DNA of 64,000 nt from Polaribacter atrinae (GTDB taxonomy: Bacteria > Bacteroidota > Bacteroidia > Flavobacteriales > Flavobacteriaceae). The notes beneath the pieces were generated by a model. It was given only the letters and a program-made list of their open reading frames with translations. It was not told where the DNA came from and made no database searches. Location: NCBI RefSeq assembly GCF_038023995.1, contig NZ_CP150660.1:184501-248500 (forward strand). The letters run 5' to 3'. Positions 8,276 through 16,824 of this stretch are shown here, one piece after another. How positions within the stretch are numbered: the first letter of the stretch is position 1; each line of letters starts with the position of its first letter. Position numbers and translations under genes: made by a program.

Positions 8276-9214
8276 TTAGTTATTTTCTAATATCTTCTTT
8301 AAAACCAATTGAGCAGCGTATGTTCTATTATTTGCTTGTTCAATTACTAATGAACTGTCTGAGTCTAAAACGGCATCTTCTACCACAACATTTCTTCTTA
8401 CAGGCAAACAGTGCATAAACTTAGCGTCACCAATTTTATCTTTGGTAATCATCCAATCTAAATCTGTTTTTAATACTTTTCCGTAATCGTCATAAGAACT
8501 CCAGTTTTTAGTATATACAAAATCGGCATCTTTTAAGGCTTCTTCTTGATCGTGATAAATAGGCGTATCTTTTGTAATTTCTGGATTCAAATTATATCCT
8601 TCCGGATTTGCAATTACAAATTCAACATCCATTTTTTGCATTGCCTGTACAAAACTATTTCCAACAGCATGTGGTAAAGCCTTTACATGTGGCGCCCAAC
8701 TTAAAACTACTTTTGGTTTCTTTTTTGTAGCGTTTTCAGAAATAGTAATAGCATCTGTTAGTCCTTGTAACGGATGACCGGTTGCACTTTCCATACTTAC
8801 AATTGGCACAGAAGCAAATTGAACAAACGATTTTAAAACGTGTTCTGATTGATCTAGTTCTTTGTCTGTTAACGTAGGAAAAGCTCTAACAGCAATAATA
8901 TCGCAGTATTGAGATACTACAGCAGCAGCTTCTTTAATATGTTCTGCAGTGTTTCCATTCATTACAGTTCCATCTCCAAATTCAATTCCCCAAGCATCAC
9001 CAGAAACATTCATCACAATAGGATCCATACCTAAGTTTAATGCTGCTTTTTGAGTGCTTAAACGTGTACGTAAACTAGAATTAAAGAATAACAATCCTAA
9101 TGTTTTGTTTTTTCCTAATTGGATGTTTTTTAAAGGGTTTGCTTTAATTTCTTTGGCTTCTTCAATCCAAGAATTGATGTTGTCAATGTCGTTAATGGAG
9201 GTGTAATTTGTCAT
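8276..9214 (-). CDS. argF': N-acylornithine carbamoyltransferase (AOTCase/SOTCase family)
   Basis: 312 residues from the ATG at 9214 (a longer frame from 9247 adds 11 Lys/Ile residues that the family lacks). It carbamoylates N-acetyl- or N-succinylornithine. Seen: FFNSSLRTR (carbamoyl-phosphate loop), ESATGHPLQ, and HCLPVRRNVVV. From memory it aligns without gaps to the Bacteroides fragilis succinylornithine enzyme for the first 90 residues. At residue 90, where that enzyme has Pro and the Xanthomonas acetylornithine enzyme has Glu, this one has Ala (GNTAEH). The acyl group used is therefore open. It is placed between proB and argB in the arg operon. Confidence 0.93.
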   Translation of the reverse strand: MTNYTSINDIDNINSWIEEAKEIKANPLKNIQLGKNKTLGLLFFNSSLRTRLSTQKAALNLGMDPIVMNVSGDAWGIEFGDGTVMNGNTAEHIKEAAAVVSQYCDIIAVRAFPTLTDKELDQSEHVLKSFVQFASVPIVSMESATGHPLQGLTDAITISENATKKKPKVVLSWAPHVKALPHAVGNSFVQAMQKMDVEFVIANPEGYNLNPEITKDTPIYHDQEEALKDADFVYTKNWSSYDDYGKVLKTDLDWMITKDKIGDAKFMHCLPVRRNVVVEDAVLDSDSSLVIEQANNRTYAAQLVLKKILENN

Positions 9215-9265
9215 TTTTTTAATCTTTATTTTGATACTGAAATTCATTCAGCATAACCTTTTGGG

Positions 9266-10030
9266 TTATTTTATTTTTGTAAACGCAACCTTATTATCAA
9301 AAGCATTGGTAATAAAATCGTCTTCTAAACCGTTTACAATCCAAGTTTCTATGTTTGCGTTTTTTGCAAGTTCTGCAGCTTCAATTTTAGAAGCCATTCC
9401 GCCACTTCCGTGGGATGATTTAGAATTTACAACTTCATCTTTTAAATGATCAAAATCTTCAACCACCAAAATAGTTTCTGGCGAGTTGTTTTTAAATGAC
9501 TCTTTGGTGTAAATTCCATTGGTGTTTGTGGCAATAATTAGCAAATCTACATGTAACAAAGTAGCCGTTAAAGCTGCTAGTTTATCATTATCACCAAACT
9601 GAATTTCATCGGTTGCAACCGTATCATTTTCGTTAATAATAGGAATGTAATTATTGTTTACTAACACATTAATAGTGTTTACAATATTGGTTTTACTTTG
9701 TTGTTTTTCAAAATCTGAATAGGAGAGAAGGCATTGAGAACTCAATAAACCGTATTCTCTAAAAATTTCTTGATAGATTCTAATTAAATGTGGCTGACCA
9801 ATAGAAGCCAAAGCCTGTTTTACAAAAACTTCCTCTTGCTTGCTTTCTAATTTTACAAACTGTTTTGCAACAGCAATAGCGCCAGAACTCACAATAATAA
9901 ACTCGCAAGTATCTTGTAATTTTGCAATCTGACTTGCAATATCTTCAATTTTACCTCTAGAAATATTATCTGTTTCTTTGGTAAGCGTGTTAGAACCTAT
10001 TTTTAGTAAAATTCGTTTCTTTTTTTGCAT
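9266..10030 (-). CDS. proB: glutamate 5-kinase, short form without PUA domain
   Basis: 254 residues: only the amino-acid kinase domain, starting KRILLKIGSNTL, with VSSGAIA, NENDTVATDEIQFGDND and a late SHGSGGMASKIEAA motif. The C-terminal PUA domain of the enterobacterial enzyme is missing, as is usual for flavobacterial ProB. It catalyses the first step of proline synthesis. It follows proA by about 50 bp and lies within the arginine operon. Confidence 0.93.
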   Translation of the reverse strand: MQKKKRILLKIGSNTLTKETDNISRGKIEDIASQIAKLQDTCEFIIVSSGAIAVAKQFVKLESKQEEVFVKQALASIGQPHLIRIYQEIFREYGLLSSQCLLSYSDFEKQQSKTNIVNTINVLVNNNYIPIINENDTVATDEIQFGDNDKLAALTATLLHVDLLIIATNTNGIYTKESFKNNSPETILVVEDFDHLKDEVVNSKSSHGSGGMASKIEAAELAKNANIETWIVNGLEDDFITNAFDNKVAFTKIK

Positions 10031-10083
10031 TGTGTTTATTTTTTCAACTGCTTACTATAATTGTAAACTGCCAACTAAAATTT

Positions 10084-11280
10084 TTAACTTCTCACTTGTC
10101 CGTTTCCATGAACGTACCATTTGTTGGTAACCAAGTGTTGTAAACCAATTGGACCACGTTGGTGTAATTTGTCTGTACTAATCGCTAATTCGCCACCCAA
10201 ACCTAACTGACCACCATCTGTAAAACGAGTAGAAGCATTATGATAAACTACAGCAGTATCTACGTTTTCCATAAATACTTTAGCAACTTCAATTTCTTTG
10301 GTAATAATTGCTGATGAATGTCCGCCAGCATATTTGTTAATCATTGCAATAGCATCAGAATTAGAAGCTATTTCTCCAACTACAATTTTATAATCTAAAA
10401 ACTCTTCATACCAAACTTCATTTGATGAAATTTGTTCTAAGTTATGATTCTTAGCAATAGTTGCATCGCCTAAAACCTGAATTTTAGTAGTATTCAATTT
10501 AGAAATTAACTTATTGATAAATGCTTCTTTATCCTGAAGATTTTCATCAATTAAAACTTTGTCAACTGCATTACAAGCAGATATTTTAGATTTTCCGTTG
10601 ATAATTACATCAATAGCAATATCTAAATCGGCTTCTTTTTCTACATAGACAAAGTTGTTTCCTCGTCCGCTAATAATAACAGGGCAAGTAGCATGTTCTT
10701 TCACAAAAGCAATTAAACGTTCTCCACCTCTTGGTACAATTAAATCTACTTTTTGAGTTGGTTTTTCTAAAAATGCTTGTGTTTCTGTTCTGTTAAATTG
10801 TAAATATTCTACCCAATCTGTAGAAGCATTGTGTTGTTTTAAAGCCTGGTGCCATAATTCAACAATTTTTAAGTTAGAATTTAAAGATTCTTTACCGCCT
10901 TTTAATAATATTTTATTTCCAGATTTAAATGCAATACCGGCTGCTTCTACAGTAACATCTGGTCTCGATTCATAAATAATAAGAATTGTACCAAAAGAAG
11001 CCGTTTTATTATACACCTGCATTCCGTTATCATGCTTAAAACTAAAACGCTCTACACCCACAGGATCTCCTTGCGAAGCCAAATGTTTAGCAGCAGCAAT
11101 CATTTCATCAACCTTTTTATCATCTGCCTTTAAACGATCAAACATAGAAATGTCATCCCCTTTATAAGCTTCTAAATCTTTTTTGTTGATGCTAACAATA
11201 GCAGCTCTTTCTTTATCTAAAAGTGTTGCCATTGTATGTAGAACGGCATTTCTAGTTTCTATGGATAATAATGTGTTCAT
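10084..11280 (-). CDS. proA: gamma-glutamyl phosphate reductase
   Basis: 398 residues of the aldehyde dehydrogenase superfamily. It reduces glutamyl 5-phosphate to the semialdehyde using NADPH. Seen: IYESRPDVTVEAAG, IVPRGGERLI, and a catalytic Cys in KISACNAVDK; the C-terminal DGGQLGLGGELAISTDKLHQRGP block (quoted in part) is typical ProA. It pairs with proB directly downstream. The stretch upstream toward argD contains short repeat sequence. Confidence 0.95.
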   Translation of the reverse strand: MNTLLSIETRNAVLHTMATLLDKERAAIVSINKKDLEAYKGDDISMFDRLKADDKKVDEMIAAAKHLASQGDPVGVERFSFKHDNGMQVYNKTASFGTILIIYESRPDVTVEAAGIAFKSGNKILLKGGKESLNSNLKIVELWHQALKQHNASTDWVEYLQFNRTETQAFLEKPTQKVDLIVPRGGERLIAFVKEHATCPVIISGRGNNFVYVEKEADLDIAIDVIINGKSKISACNAVDKVLIDENLQDKEAFINKLISKLNTTKIQVLGDATIAKNHNLEQISSNEVWYEEFLDYKIVVGEIASNSDAIAMINKYAGGHSSAIITKEIEVAKVFMENVDTAVVYHNASTRFTDGGQLGLGGELAISTDKLHQRGPIGLQHLVTNKWYVHGNGQVRS

Positions 11281-11283
11281 ATT

Positions 11284-11330
11284 CTTTTAGTATTCAGTTT
11301 ACAGTTGCAGTTCTCAGTATCAATTCTAAA
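11284..11330. repeat. short intergenic repeat, TTCAGTTTACAGTT type
   Basis: The argD-proA gap contains AGTATTCAGTTTACAGTTG followed by CAGTTCTCAGTA. Closely similar words recur at 62070-62137 (CAGTTAGCAGTTCTCA and ACTGAGAACTGCAAACT) and more weakly in the proA-proB gap near 10045-10077. I take these as members of one degenerate dispersed repeat family. Confidence 0.55.
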
Positions 11331-11365
11331 AAAAAAACTTTGCGAACTCTGTGTTTAATAATTAT

Positions 11366-12496
11366 TTATTCTTCCAAGGCTTCAACCAAAGCTTCAAAAA
11401 ACTGATTGATGTGCCCTTTATTAATGGTTAGTGGAGGTAAAATTCTTAACAAATTTTTATTCATGGCGCCACCAGTAAATATTTGATAATCGTAAATTAA
11501 TTTCTTGCGTAAATCTCCAACTTCAAAGTCGAATTCTAAACCAAGCATTAATCCTCTTCCTTTAATATTTTTTATCTGCGGAATTGTCTTTGCAATTTTC
11601 ATAAAATAGCAAGACATTTCATTTACGTTGTCAATTAAGTTTTCTTCTTCAATAACATTTAAAACAGCTAAACCAGCAGCACAAGCCAAATGATTTCCTC
11701 CAAAAGTAGTACCTAACATTCCGAATTTAGATTCGATGCTTGGGTGAATTAAAATTCCTCCAATAGGAAAACCATTTCCCATTCCTTTTGCAATAGAAAT
11801 AACATCTGGAGTTACATTATAATGCTGAAAAGCAAAAAACTTACCAGATCTACCATAACCAGACTGTACTTCATCCGCAATAAAAAAAGTATTATTTGCT
11901 TTACAAAGAACATCTACTTGTTCAAAAAAATCTGCGGTAGCTTCATCTAAACCACCAACTCCTTGTATAAATTCTACAATTACAGCACAAACATCTCCTT
12001 TTTCAAGTTCTGTTTTTACGCTATCAATATCATTTAAATCTAAAATAGTAACTTTTTGTTGTGCGTTAATTGGTGCAATAATATTTTTATTATCAGTTGC
12101 AGCAACCGCAGCAGAAGTTCTACCATGAAAACCATTTTTAAAAGCAATAACTCTAGACTTGTTCGTTTTAAAAGAAGCTAGTTTTAATGCGTTTTCGTTT
12201 GCTTCTGCACCAGAATTACATAAAAATAATTCGTAGTCTTTACAACCAGAAAGTACTTCTAATTTATCTGCTAATTGAACTTGTAAAGGATTCTGAATAG
12301 CATTGGAATAAAAACCTAGTTTTGAAACTTGCTTGGTAATAGCTTCTACATATTTAGGGTGTGCGTGCCCAATAGAAATTACAGCATGACCACCATATAA
12401 ATCTAAATATTCCGTTTTTTTTTCGTCATAAACATAAAGCCCTTTAGCTTTTACAGGTGTAACATCGTACAGTGGATAAACGTTAAATAATGGCAT
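11366..12496 (-). CDS. argD: acetylornithine (N-acylornithine) aminotransferase
   Basis: 376 residues, class III PLP-dependent aminotransferase. Seen: LYGGHAVISIGHAHP near the N-terminus, SGAEANENALK, FHGRT, ADEVQSGYGR and the PLP-binding lysine in ISIAKGMGNGFPIGG. It converts N-acylglutamate semialdehyde to N-acylornithine. It starts 4 bp after the proC stop, so both are likely translated together. Confidence 0.93.
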   Translation of the reverse strand: MPLFNVYPLYDVTPVKAKGLYVYDEKKTEYLDLYGGHAVISIGHAHPKYVEAITKQVSKLGFYSNAIQNPLQVQLADKLEVLSGCKDYELFLCNSGAEANENALKLASFKTNKSRVIAFKNGFHGRTSAAVAATDNKNIIAPINAQQKVTILDLNDIDSVKTELEKGDVCAVIVEFIQGVGGLDEATADFFEQVDVLCKANNTFFIADEVQSGYGRSGKFFAFQHYNVTPDVISIAKGMGNGFPIGGILIHPSIESKFGMLGTTFGGNHLACAAGLAVLNVIEEENLIDNVNEMSCYFMKIAKTIPQIKNIKGRGLMLGLEFDFEVGDLRKKLIYDYQIFTGGAMNKNLLRILPPLTINKGHINQFFEALVEALEE

Positions 12497-12500
12497 GATC

Positions 12501-13292
12501 TTAGTTTTTTATTTGGTTGATTTTATCAAATGATTTGTTGATTCCTTTAATTAAAGAAGAGCTTAAACCTTGGTGTTCCATTTCGTTTAAACCTTCTATG
12601 GTACAACCTCCAGGAGTAGTTACTCTGTCTATTTCTGCTTCCGGATGATTGCCAGATTCTTTTAATAAACTAGCAGCACCAAAACAAGTTTGCATTGCCA
12701 ATTTATGTGCTTCATCGGCCTCGAAACCTAACTGAATTGCACCTTGTGTTGTTGCACGAATTAAACGCATCCAAAAAGCAATTCCGCTTGCACAAATAAC
12801 CGTTGCAGCTTGTAATTGATCTTCCGGAATTTCTAAAGATTGCCCTAAACTATTAAAAATAGTTTTAGCTAATGCTATCTTTTCTTTCCCTTTTGTATTC
12901 GGAGAAAGACACGTCATAGATTGCCCAACTGCAGCAGCTGTATTTGGCATAGAACGAATAATAAATCGATCAACTCCAATAATAGCTTCAATTTTTTCGA
13001 TAGAAAAACCAGTAATAACTGTAATTATCACATGGTTTTCATTTAAAAGAGGTTTTAAATTTTTTAAAATTTGTTCTAAATGTCTCGGTTGAACAGCAAA
13101 TATTAAAATATCAGAATTTTTTACAGCTTCTTCGTTATCCGAAGTTAAAACCACTTCATCATAAGCGTTAAAATCTGCTATTGAGTTTGTATTACGTTTT
13201 GTTAAATACAAAGAACTTACCACCTTGTTTTTTAATAAACCTTTGGCGATAGATTGTCCTAAACTTCCTGCTCCAATAATTGCTGCTTTCAT
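12501..13292 (-). CDS. proC: pyrroline-5-carboxylate reductase
   Basis: 263 residues. N-terminal Rossmann motif AIIGAGSLGQSIAKG, then RSMPNTAAAVGQSM and the C-terminal DRVTTPGGCTIEGL signature. It makes proline from pyrroline-5-carboxylate with NADPH. It lies between argC and argD; the argC-proC gap is filled by a dispersed repeat. Its presence completes the proline pathway with proA and proB in the same operon. Confidence 0.94.
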   Translation of the reverse strand: MKAAIIGAGSLGQSIAKGLLKNKVVSSLYLTKRNTNSIADFNAYDEVVLTSDNEEAVKNSDILIFAVQPRHLEQILKNLKPLLNENHVIITVITGFSIEKIEAIIGVDRFIIRSMPNTAAAVGQSMTCLSPNTKGKEKIALAKTIFNSLGQSLEIPEDQLQAATVICASGIAFWMRLIRATTQGAIQLGFEADEAHKLAMQTCFGAASLLKESGNHPEAEIDRVTTPGGCTIEGLNEMEHQGLSSSLIKGINKSFDKINQIKN

Positions 13293-13305
13293 ACTTTATT
13301 TTTTT

Positions 13306-13390
13306 GGGCGTTCCCTAAAGGTCGCGCTTTACACTATATCTTTTTTATCGTTCCTCAAAAAAAGGATGCCGTTTCAATCGCTAACGCTAG
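13306..13390. repeat. dispersed flavobacterial repeat (GGGCGTTCC...CTAACGC)
   Basis: Fills most of the argC-proC gap. Recognisable words: GGGCGTTCC, CGCGCTTTACACTATATC, AAAAGGATGCCGTTTCAATC, GCTAACGC. The first and second halves can pair around the T and A runs. A second member, split by an insert, is at 27682-27820. Confidence 0.75.
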
Positions 13391-13400
13391 TTCGTTACTA

Positions 13401-14384
13401 CTAGAAATAATTCGCTTTTAAATTTAAACCTAATGATTCTTCAAAACCATACATTAAATTTAGATTCTGAATTGCTGCTCCAGAAGCTCCTTTTAAAAGA
13501 TTATCTATAGTACTTGTAATTAGTAATTTATTACCGTGTTTTTCTAAACCAATGATACATTTGTTTGTGTTTACAACCTGTTTCATGTGCACATCCGTAT
13601 CAGAAACAAATGTAAAAGCAGCATCTTTATAATACTCTTTGTACATTTTTGTAGCTTCTTCTATAGAACCCTCAAACTTTGTGTAAGTGGTTGCAAAAAT
13701 CCCTCTAGAAAAATTACCTCTATTTGGCATAAAGTTAATTTCTGAATTAAAATCACTTTGTAAACGATTTACAGACTGATTAATCTCCCCCAAATGTTGA
13801 TGATTAAATGCTTTATAATGAGAAAAATTATTATCTCTATAGGTAAAATGTGTTGTTGTAGAAAGCGAAGTTCCTGCACCAGTTGCACCTGTTACTGCAT
13901 TAATATGAATATCATTTTGTAACAAACCATTTGCTGCCAAAGGCAAAATAGCCAATTGTAAAGCAGTTGCAAAACAACCAGGGTTTGCAATATATTTTGC
14001 TGTTTTTATGCTTTCTTTGTCTAGCTCTGGTAAACCGTAGATAAATTCTTTTCCTTCAAAGTTTTTATCAGCAAGTAATCTAAAATCATTACTTAAATCA
14101 ATAATTTTTGTGTTGTCAGAAAAAGTAGTTTTCTCTAAAAAAGCAGTTGAATTTCCATGTCCTAAACATAAAAATAAAACATCAACATCTGTATTTATCT
14201 CGCTGGTAAAATCTATTTCTGTATCACCAATTAAATCTTGATGTACTTTGTACAATTTATTGCCAGCATTAGAAGTACTGTACACAAAATTGATATTTGT
14301 TTCTGGGTGGTTCAATAATAATCTGATTAATTCACCAGCTGTATAACCTGCTCCACCTATAATTCCTACTTCTAATTTTTTCAT
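13401..14384 (-). CDS. argC: N-acetyl-gamma-glutamyl-phosphate reductase
   Basis: 327 residues. It begins with a Rossmann dinucleotide motif GIIGGAGYTAGEL and carries the active-site Cys in ANPGCFATA; GHGNST and NFMPNRGNFSRGI are further family blocks. It reduces the acylglutamyl phosphate made by ArgB. It is third in the operon, after the GNAT gene and argG, and has palindromic repeats on both sides. Confidence 0.95.
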   Translation of the reverse strand: MKKLEVGIIGGAGYTAGELIRLLLNHPETNINFVYSTSNAGNKLYKVHQDLIGDTEIDFTSEINTDVDVLFLCLGHGNSTAFLEKTTFSDNTKIIDLSNDFRLLADKNFEGKEFIYGLPELDKESIKTAKYIANPGCFATALQLAILPLAANGLLQNDIHINAVTGATGAGTSLSTTTHFTYRDNNFSHYKAFNHQHLGEINQSVNRLQSDFNSEINFMPNRGNFSRGIFATTYTKFEGSIEEATKMYKEYYKDAAFTFVSDTDVHMKQVVNTNKCIIGLEKHGNKLLITSTIDNLLKGASGAAIQNLNLMYGFEESLGLNLKANYF

Positions 14385-14395
14385 TTCTTAAAAAT

Positions 14396-14470
14396 GTTTA
14401 ACCGTGTAATTGTTTAATCGTGTAATTGTTTGGTTGCGTAATAAACAGTTATACAATTACACGATTACAC
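14396..14470. repeat. inverted repeat with TAATCGTGTAATTGT arms
   Basis: In the argG-argC gap, arms 14415-14429 and 14453-14467 are perfect 15-bp complements, and a second partial copy (GTGTAATTGTTTAA) precedes the left arm. The 3' side lacks a T run, so a processing or REP-like role is more likely than simple termination. Confidence 0.8.
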
Positions 14471-14482
14471 CTATTTTCAACA

Positions 14483-15658
14483 CTATTGATTTACTTGTCT
14501 ATATATTTTATTCTGATTTCCTAAGATTTTAATAAATCCTTTCGCATCATCAGCTGTCCAAGCTTTATTTTCTTCACCATACGTACTAAATGCACTAGAC
14601 ATTAAATCGTGGTCAGAAATTATTCCGTCTAAAGAAAAATGATACGGTTTTAAAGAAACCACTACATTACCAGAAACCATTTTTTGAGAACTTTGTAAAA
14701 AAGCTTCCGTATCTCTCATTACAGGATCTAAATATTGACCTTCATGTAAATGCATTCCGTAGAAACTAGATAAATACTCTTTGTGTTGTAATTGCCATTT
14801 TGTTAAGGTATGTTTCTCTAACAAGTGGTGTGCTTTTACGGTGATTAAAGCAGCAGCAGCTTCAAAACCAACTCTTCCTTTTGTACCCACAATAGTATCT
14901 CCAACATGAATATCTCTACCAATTGCAAATTTTGATGCAATATTATTTAGGTTTTCAATATTTACTTCTGGATTGTTTTCTTGTCCGTTTAAAGCAACAA
15001 ATTCACCATTTTTAAAAGTTAAGGTAACTTTTTCTTCACCTTCTTTTTCTAATTGAGAAGGGTATGCTTCACTAGGTAAAGGAAGTTCAGATTTTAATGT
15101 TTCAACTCCACCAACACTCGTTCCCCAAAGGCCTTTGTTTACAGAATATTTAGATTTTTCCCAAGGCATATCAATTCCTTCAGACTTTAAATAATCTATT
15201 TCTTCTTGTCTTGTTAATTTTTGGTCTCTAATTGGCGTAATAATTTTAATACCAGGAGCTAAGGTTTGAAAAATCATATCAAAACGAACTTGGTCATTTC
15301 CTGCACCTGTACTTCCGTGTGCAATATATTCTGCACCAATACTCTTAGCGTATTCTACAATTTCAATTGCCTGAATAATTCTTTCTGCACTAACAGAAAG
15401 CGGGTAGGTACTATTTTTTAATACGTTTCCAAAAATTAAATACTTTACTACTTTATTGTAAAAAGTAGCAACGGCATCAATATTTTTATAAGTAGTAACT
15501 CCCATTTTGTAGGCGTTACTCTCAATATGTTTAATTTCTTCTGTTGTAAAACCACCAGTGTTAACACTTACGGCATGTACATCATATTCTTTTGATAAAC
15601 TTACGGCACAATACGAAGTATCTAATCCACCACTATACGCAATAACTAATTTTTTCAT
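14483..15658 (-). CDS. argG: argininosuccinate synthase
   Basis: 391 residues. N-terminal ATP pyrophosphatase P-loop AYSGGLDTSYC, then HGSTGAGNDQVRFD and a late GRVGFEAAAA block. It joins citrulline and aspartate with ATP. It is second in the operon, 4 bp after the GNAT gene, which ties that gene to arginine synthesis. Confidence 0.96.
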   Translation of the reverse strand: MKKLVIAYSGGLDTSYCAVSLSKEYDVHAVSVNTGGFTTEEIKHIESNAYKMGVTTYKNIDAVATFYNKVVKYLIFGNVLKNSTYPLSVSAERIIQAIEIVEYAKSIGAEYIAHGSTGAGNDQVRFDMIFQTLAPGIKIITPIRDQKLTRQEEIDYLKSEGIDMPWEKSKYSVNKGLWGTSVGGVETLKSELPLPSEAYPSQLEKEGEEKVTLTFKNGEFVALNGQENNPEVNIENLNNIASKFAIGRDIHVGDTIVGTKGRVGFEAAAALITVKAHHLLEKHTLTKWQLQHKEYLSSFYGMHLHEGQYLDPVMRDTEAFLQSSQKMVSGNVVVSLKPYHFSLDGIISDHDLMSSAFSTYGEENKAWTADDAKGFIKILGNQNKIYRQVNQ

Positions 15659-15662
15659 AATA

Positions 15663-16280
15663 TTATTCTTTATTTTTTTTTAGAAACAATGCTTCTTTAA
15701 TTCTTTTTAATCTTTTGAATGTTTTTTCTTTAAATGCTATTTTCTCGTCTTTTTTTATTTTTGTAGGATCGAAAAGCATTCCTGTACACAAACACATTTT
15801 TCTATCTGTTCTTGTTAAAACATCATAGTTTCTACACGTTTGGCAACCATCCCAAAAAGACTGATCGTCTGTTAATTCAGAGAAAGGTACAGGTTTATAG
15901 CCTAAATCGCTATTTAATTTCATAACAGCAAACCCCGTTGTAATACTAAACACTTTGGCATCTGGAAATTTTGTTCTAGAGTGCTCAAATATCTTTTGTT
16001 TAATTTTTTTAGATAACCCTATATTTCTGTAATCAGGATGTACAATTAAACCAGAGTTGGCAACAAATTTACCATGTCCCCATTGTTCTATATAACAGAA
16101 ACCCGCAAACTTACCATTGTCTAATGCTATAACAGCATTACCGTTTTCCATTTTTGTGGCAACGTATTCTGGTTTTCTTTTTGCGATACCTGTTCCTCTA
16201 ACTTGAGCAGCATCTTCTATCGTTTTGCAAATAATATCTGCGTAAACAGTATGTGATTTGTTAGCAATTACAATTTCCAT
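15663..16280 (-). CDS. GNAT acyltransferase, candidate N-acylglutamate synthase
   Basis: 205 residues. The central GNAT fold shows SGLIVHPDYRNIGLSKKIK, the acetyl-CoA binding segment with the family's R/Q-x-x-G/A-like turn. The C-terminal third holds a compact Cys cluster: GCQTC followed by KMCLCTG, then a basic tail. The gene leads the arginine operon and is 4 bp from argG; no argA or argJ is present, so this is the natural candidate for the first step, acylation of glutamate. I recall that similar genes beside argG in other Bacteroidota were assigned this role from genetic data. Substrate (acetyl- or succinyl-CoA) is not readable. Confidence 0.8.
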   Translation of the reverse strand: MEIVIANKSHTVYADIICKTIEDAAQVRGTGIAKRKPEYVATKMENGNAVIALDNGKFAGFCYIEQWGHGKFVANSGLIVHPDYRNIGLSKKIKQKIFEHSRTKFPDAKVFSITTGFAVMKLNSDLGYKPVPFSELTDDQSFWDGCQTCRNYDVLTRTDRKMCLCTGMLFDPTKIKKDEKIAFKEKTFKRLKRIKEALFLKKNKE

Positions 16281-16333
16281 TGCATTGTGTTTTTAATTTT
16301 ATTAAAGTTGTTGTTTGTACTTTTTTGAATGTA

Positions 16334-16463
16334 GAACCGGACTCACCTAAATTCCATAATAGTTTAAACACCCAAAGGGCGAATAGAGAAACTACGTCGT
16401 AAATTTATAGGGCTATTGTTTAAAATAACGAGCGTCTGAAAGTAAGTTTTGTTGGTGATGTTC
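16334..16463. other. candidate structured element upstream of arg operon
   Basis: The ends pair: GAAC (16334-16337) and TCACC (16343-16347) with GGTGA (16454-16458) and GTTC (16460-16463). Inside are CCCAAAGGG and GTTTAAAC palindromes and ACTACGTCGTAAATTTATAG. Its words look familiar from dispersed elements of flavobacterial genomes, but that is memory only. On the minus strand it would lie in the arg operon leader. Confidence 0.4.
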
Positions 16464-16794
16464 ACGATAAAAAAATAAATGGATAAATACTGTAATAAGT
16501 TGACTTGTTGCTAAAGTAGAATATTAGCGACGGCGGTTGCGCAAGCGCAAGCTGGGACTTATTGTAGTACATAAATTATTTTCTCTTGTAGTAATCATAC
16601 TGCTAAAGTATATATATTTTTAAAAGTATTATCAAAAGTGCAGCGATTTTTTATAAGTTTTATCAAATTTAAACAAATTTGAAGTTTGCGTTAAAAATAA
16701 ATCAGTAGATATCTTAAATAATCTTTTTTTCGTAATTTTTTTTGTTAAAAAGAGAAGTGTATTTTATAATTACTACCTCATTTTATGTGAAAAC

Positions 16795-16824
16795 TACAAT
16801 TCATCCTTAAAAAGTTACAACTCG
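16795..16824. promoter_or_regulatory. candidate LytTR-type operator: two 9-bp direct repeats, 21-bp period
   Basis: TACAATTCA (16795-16803) and TACAACTCG (16816-16824) are similar 9-mers exactly 21 bp apart, two turns of DNA. LytTR regulators generally bind pairs of about 9-bp direct repeats at this period. It lies about 75 bp upstream of the first gene of a block that ends with a LytTR regulator. Confidence 0.4.
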
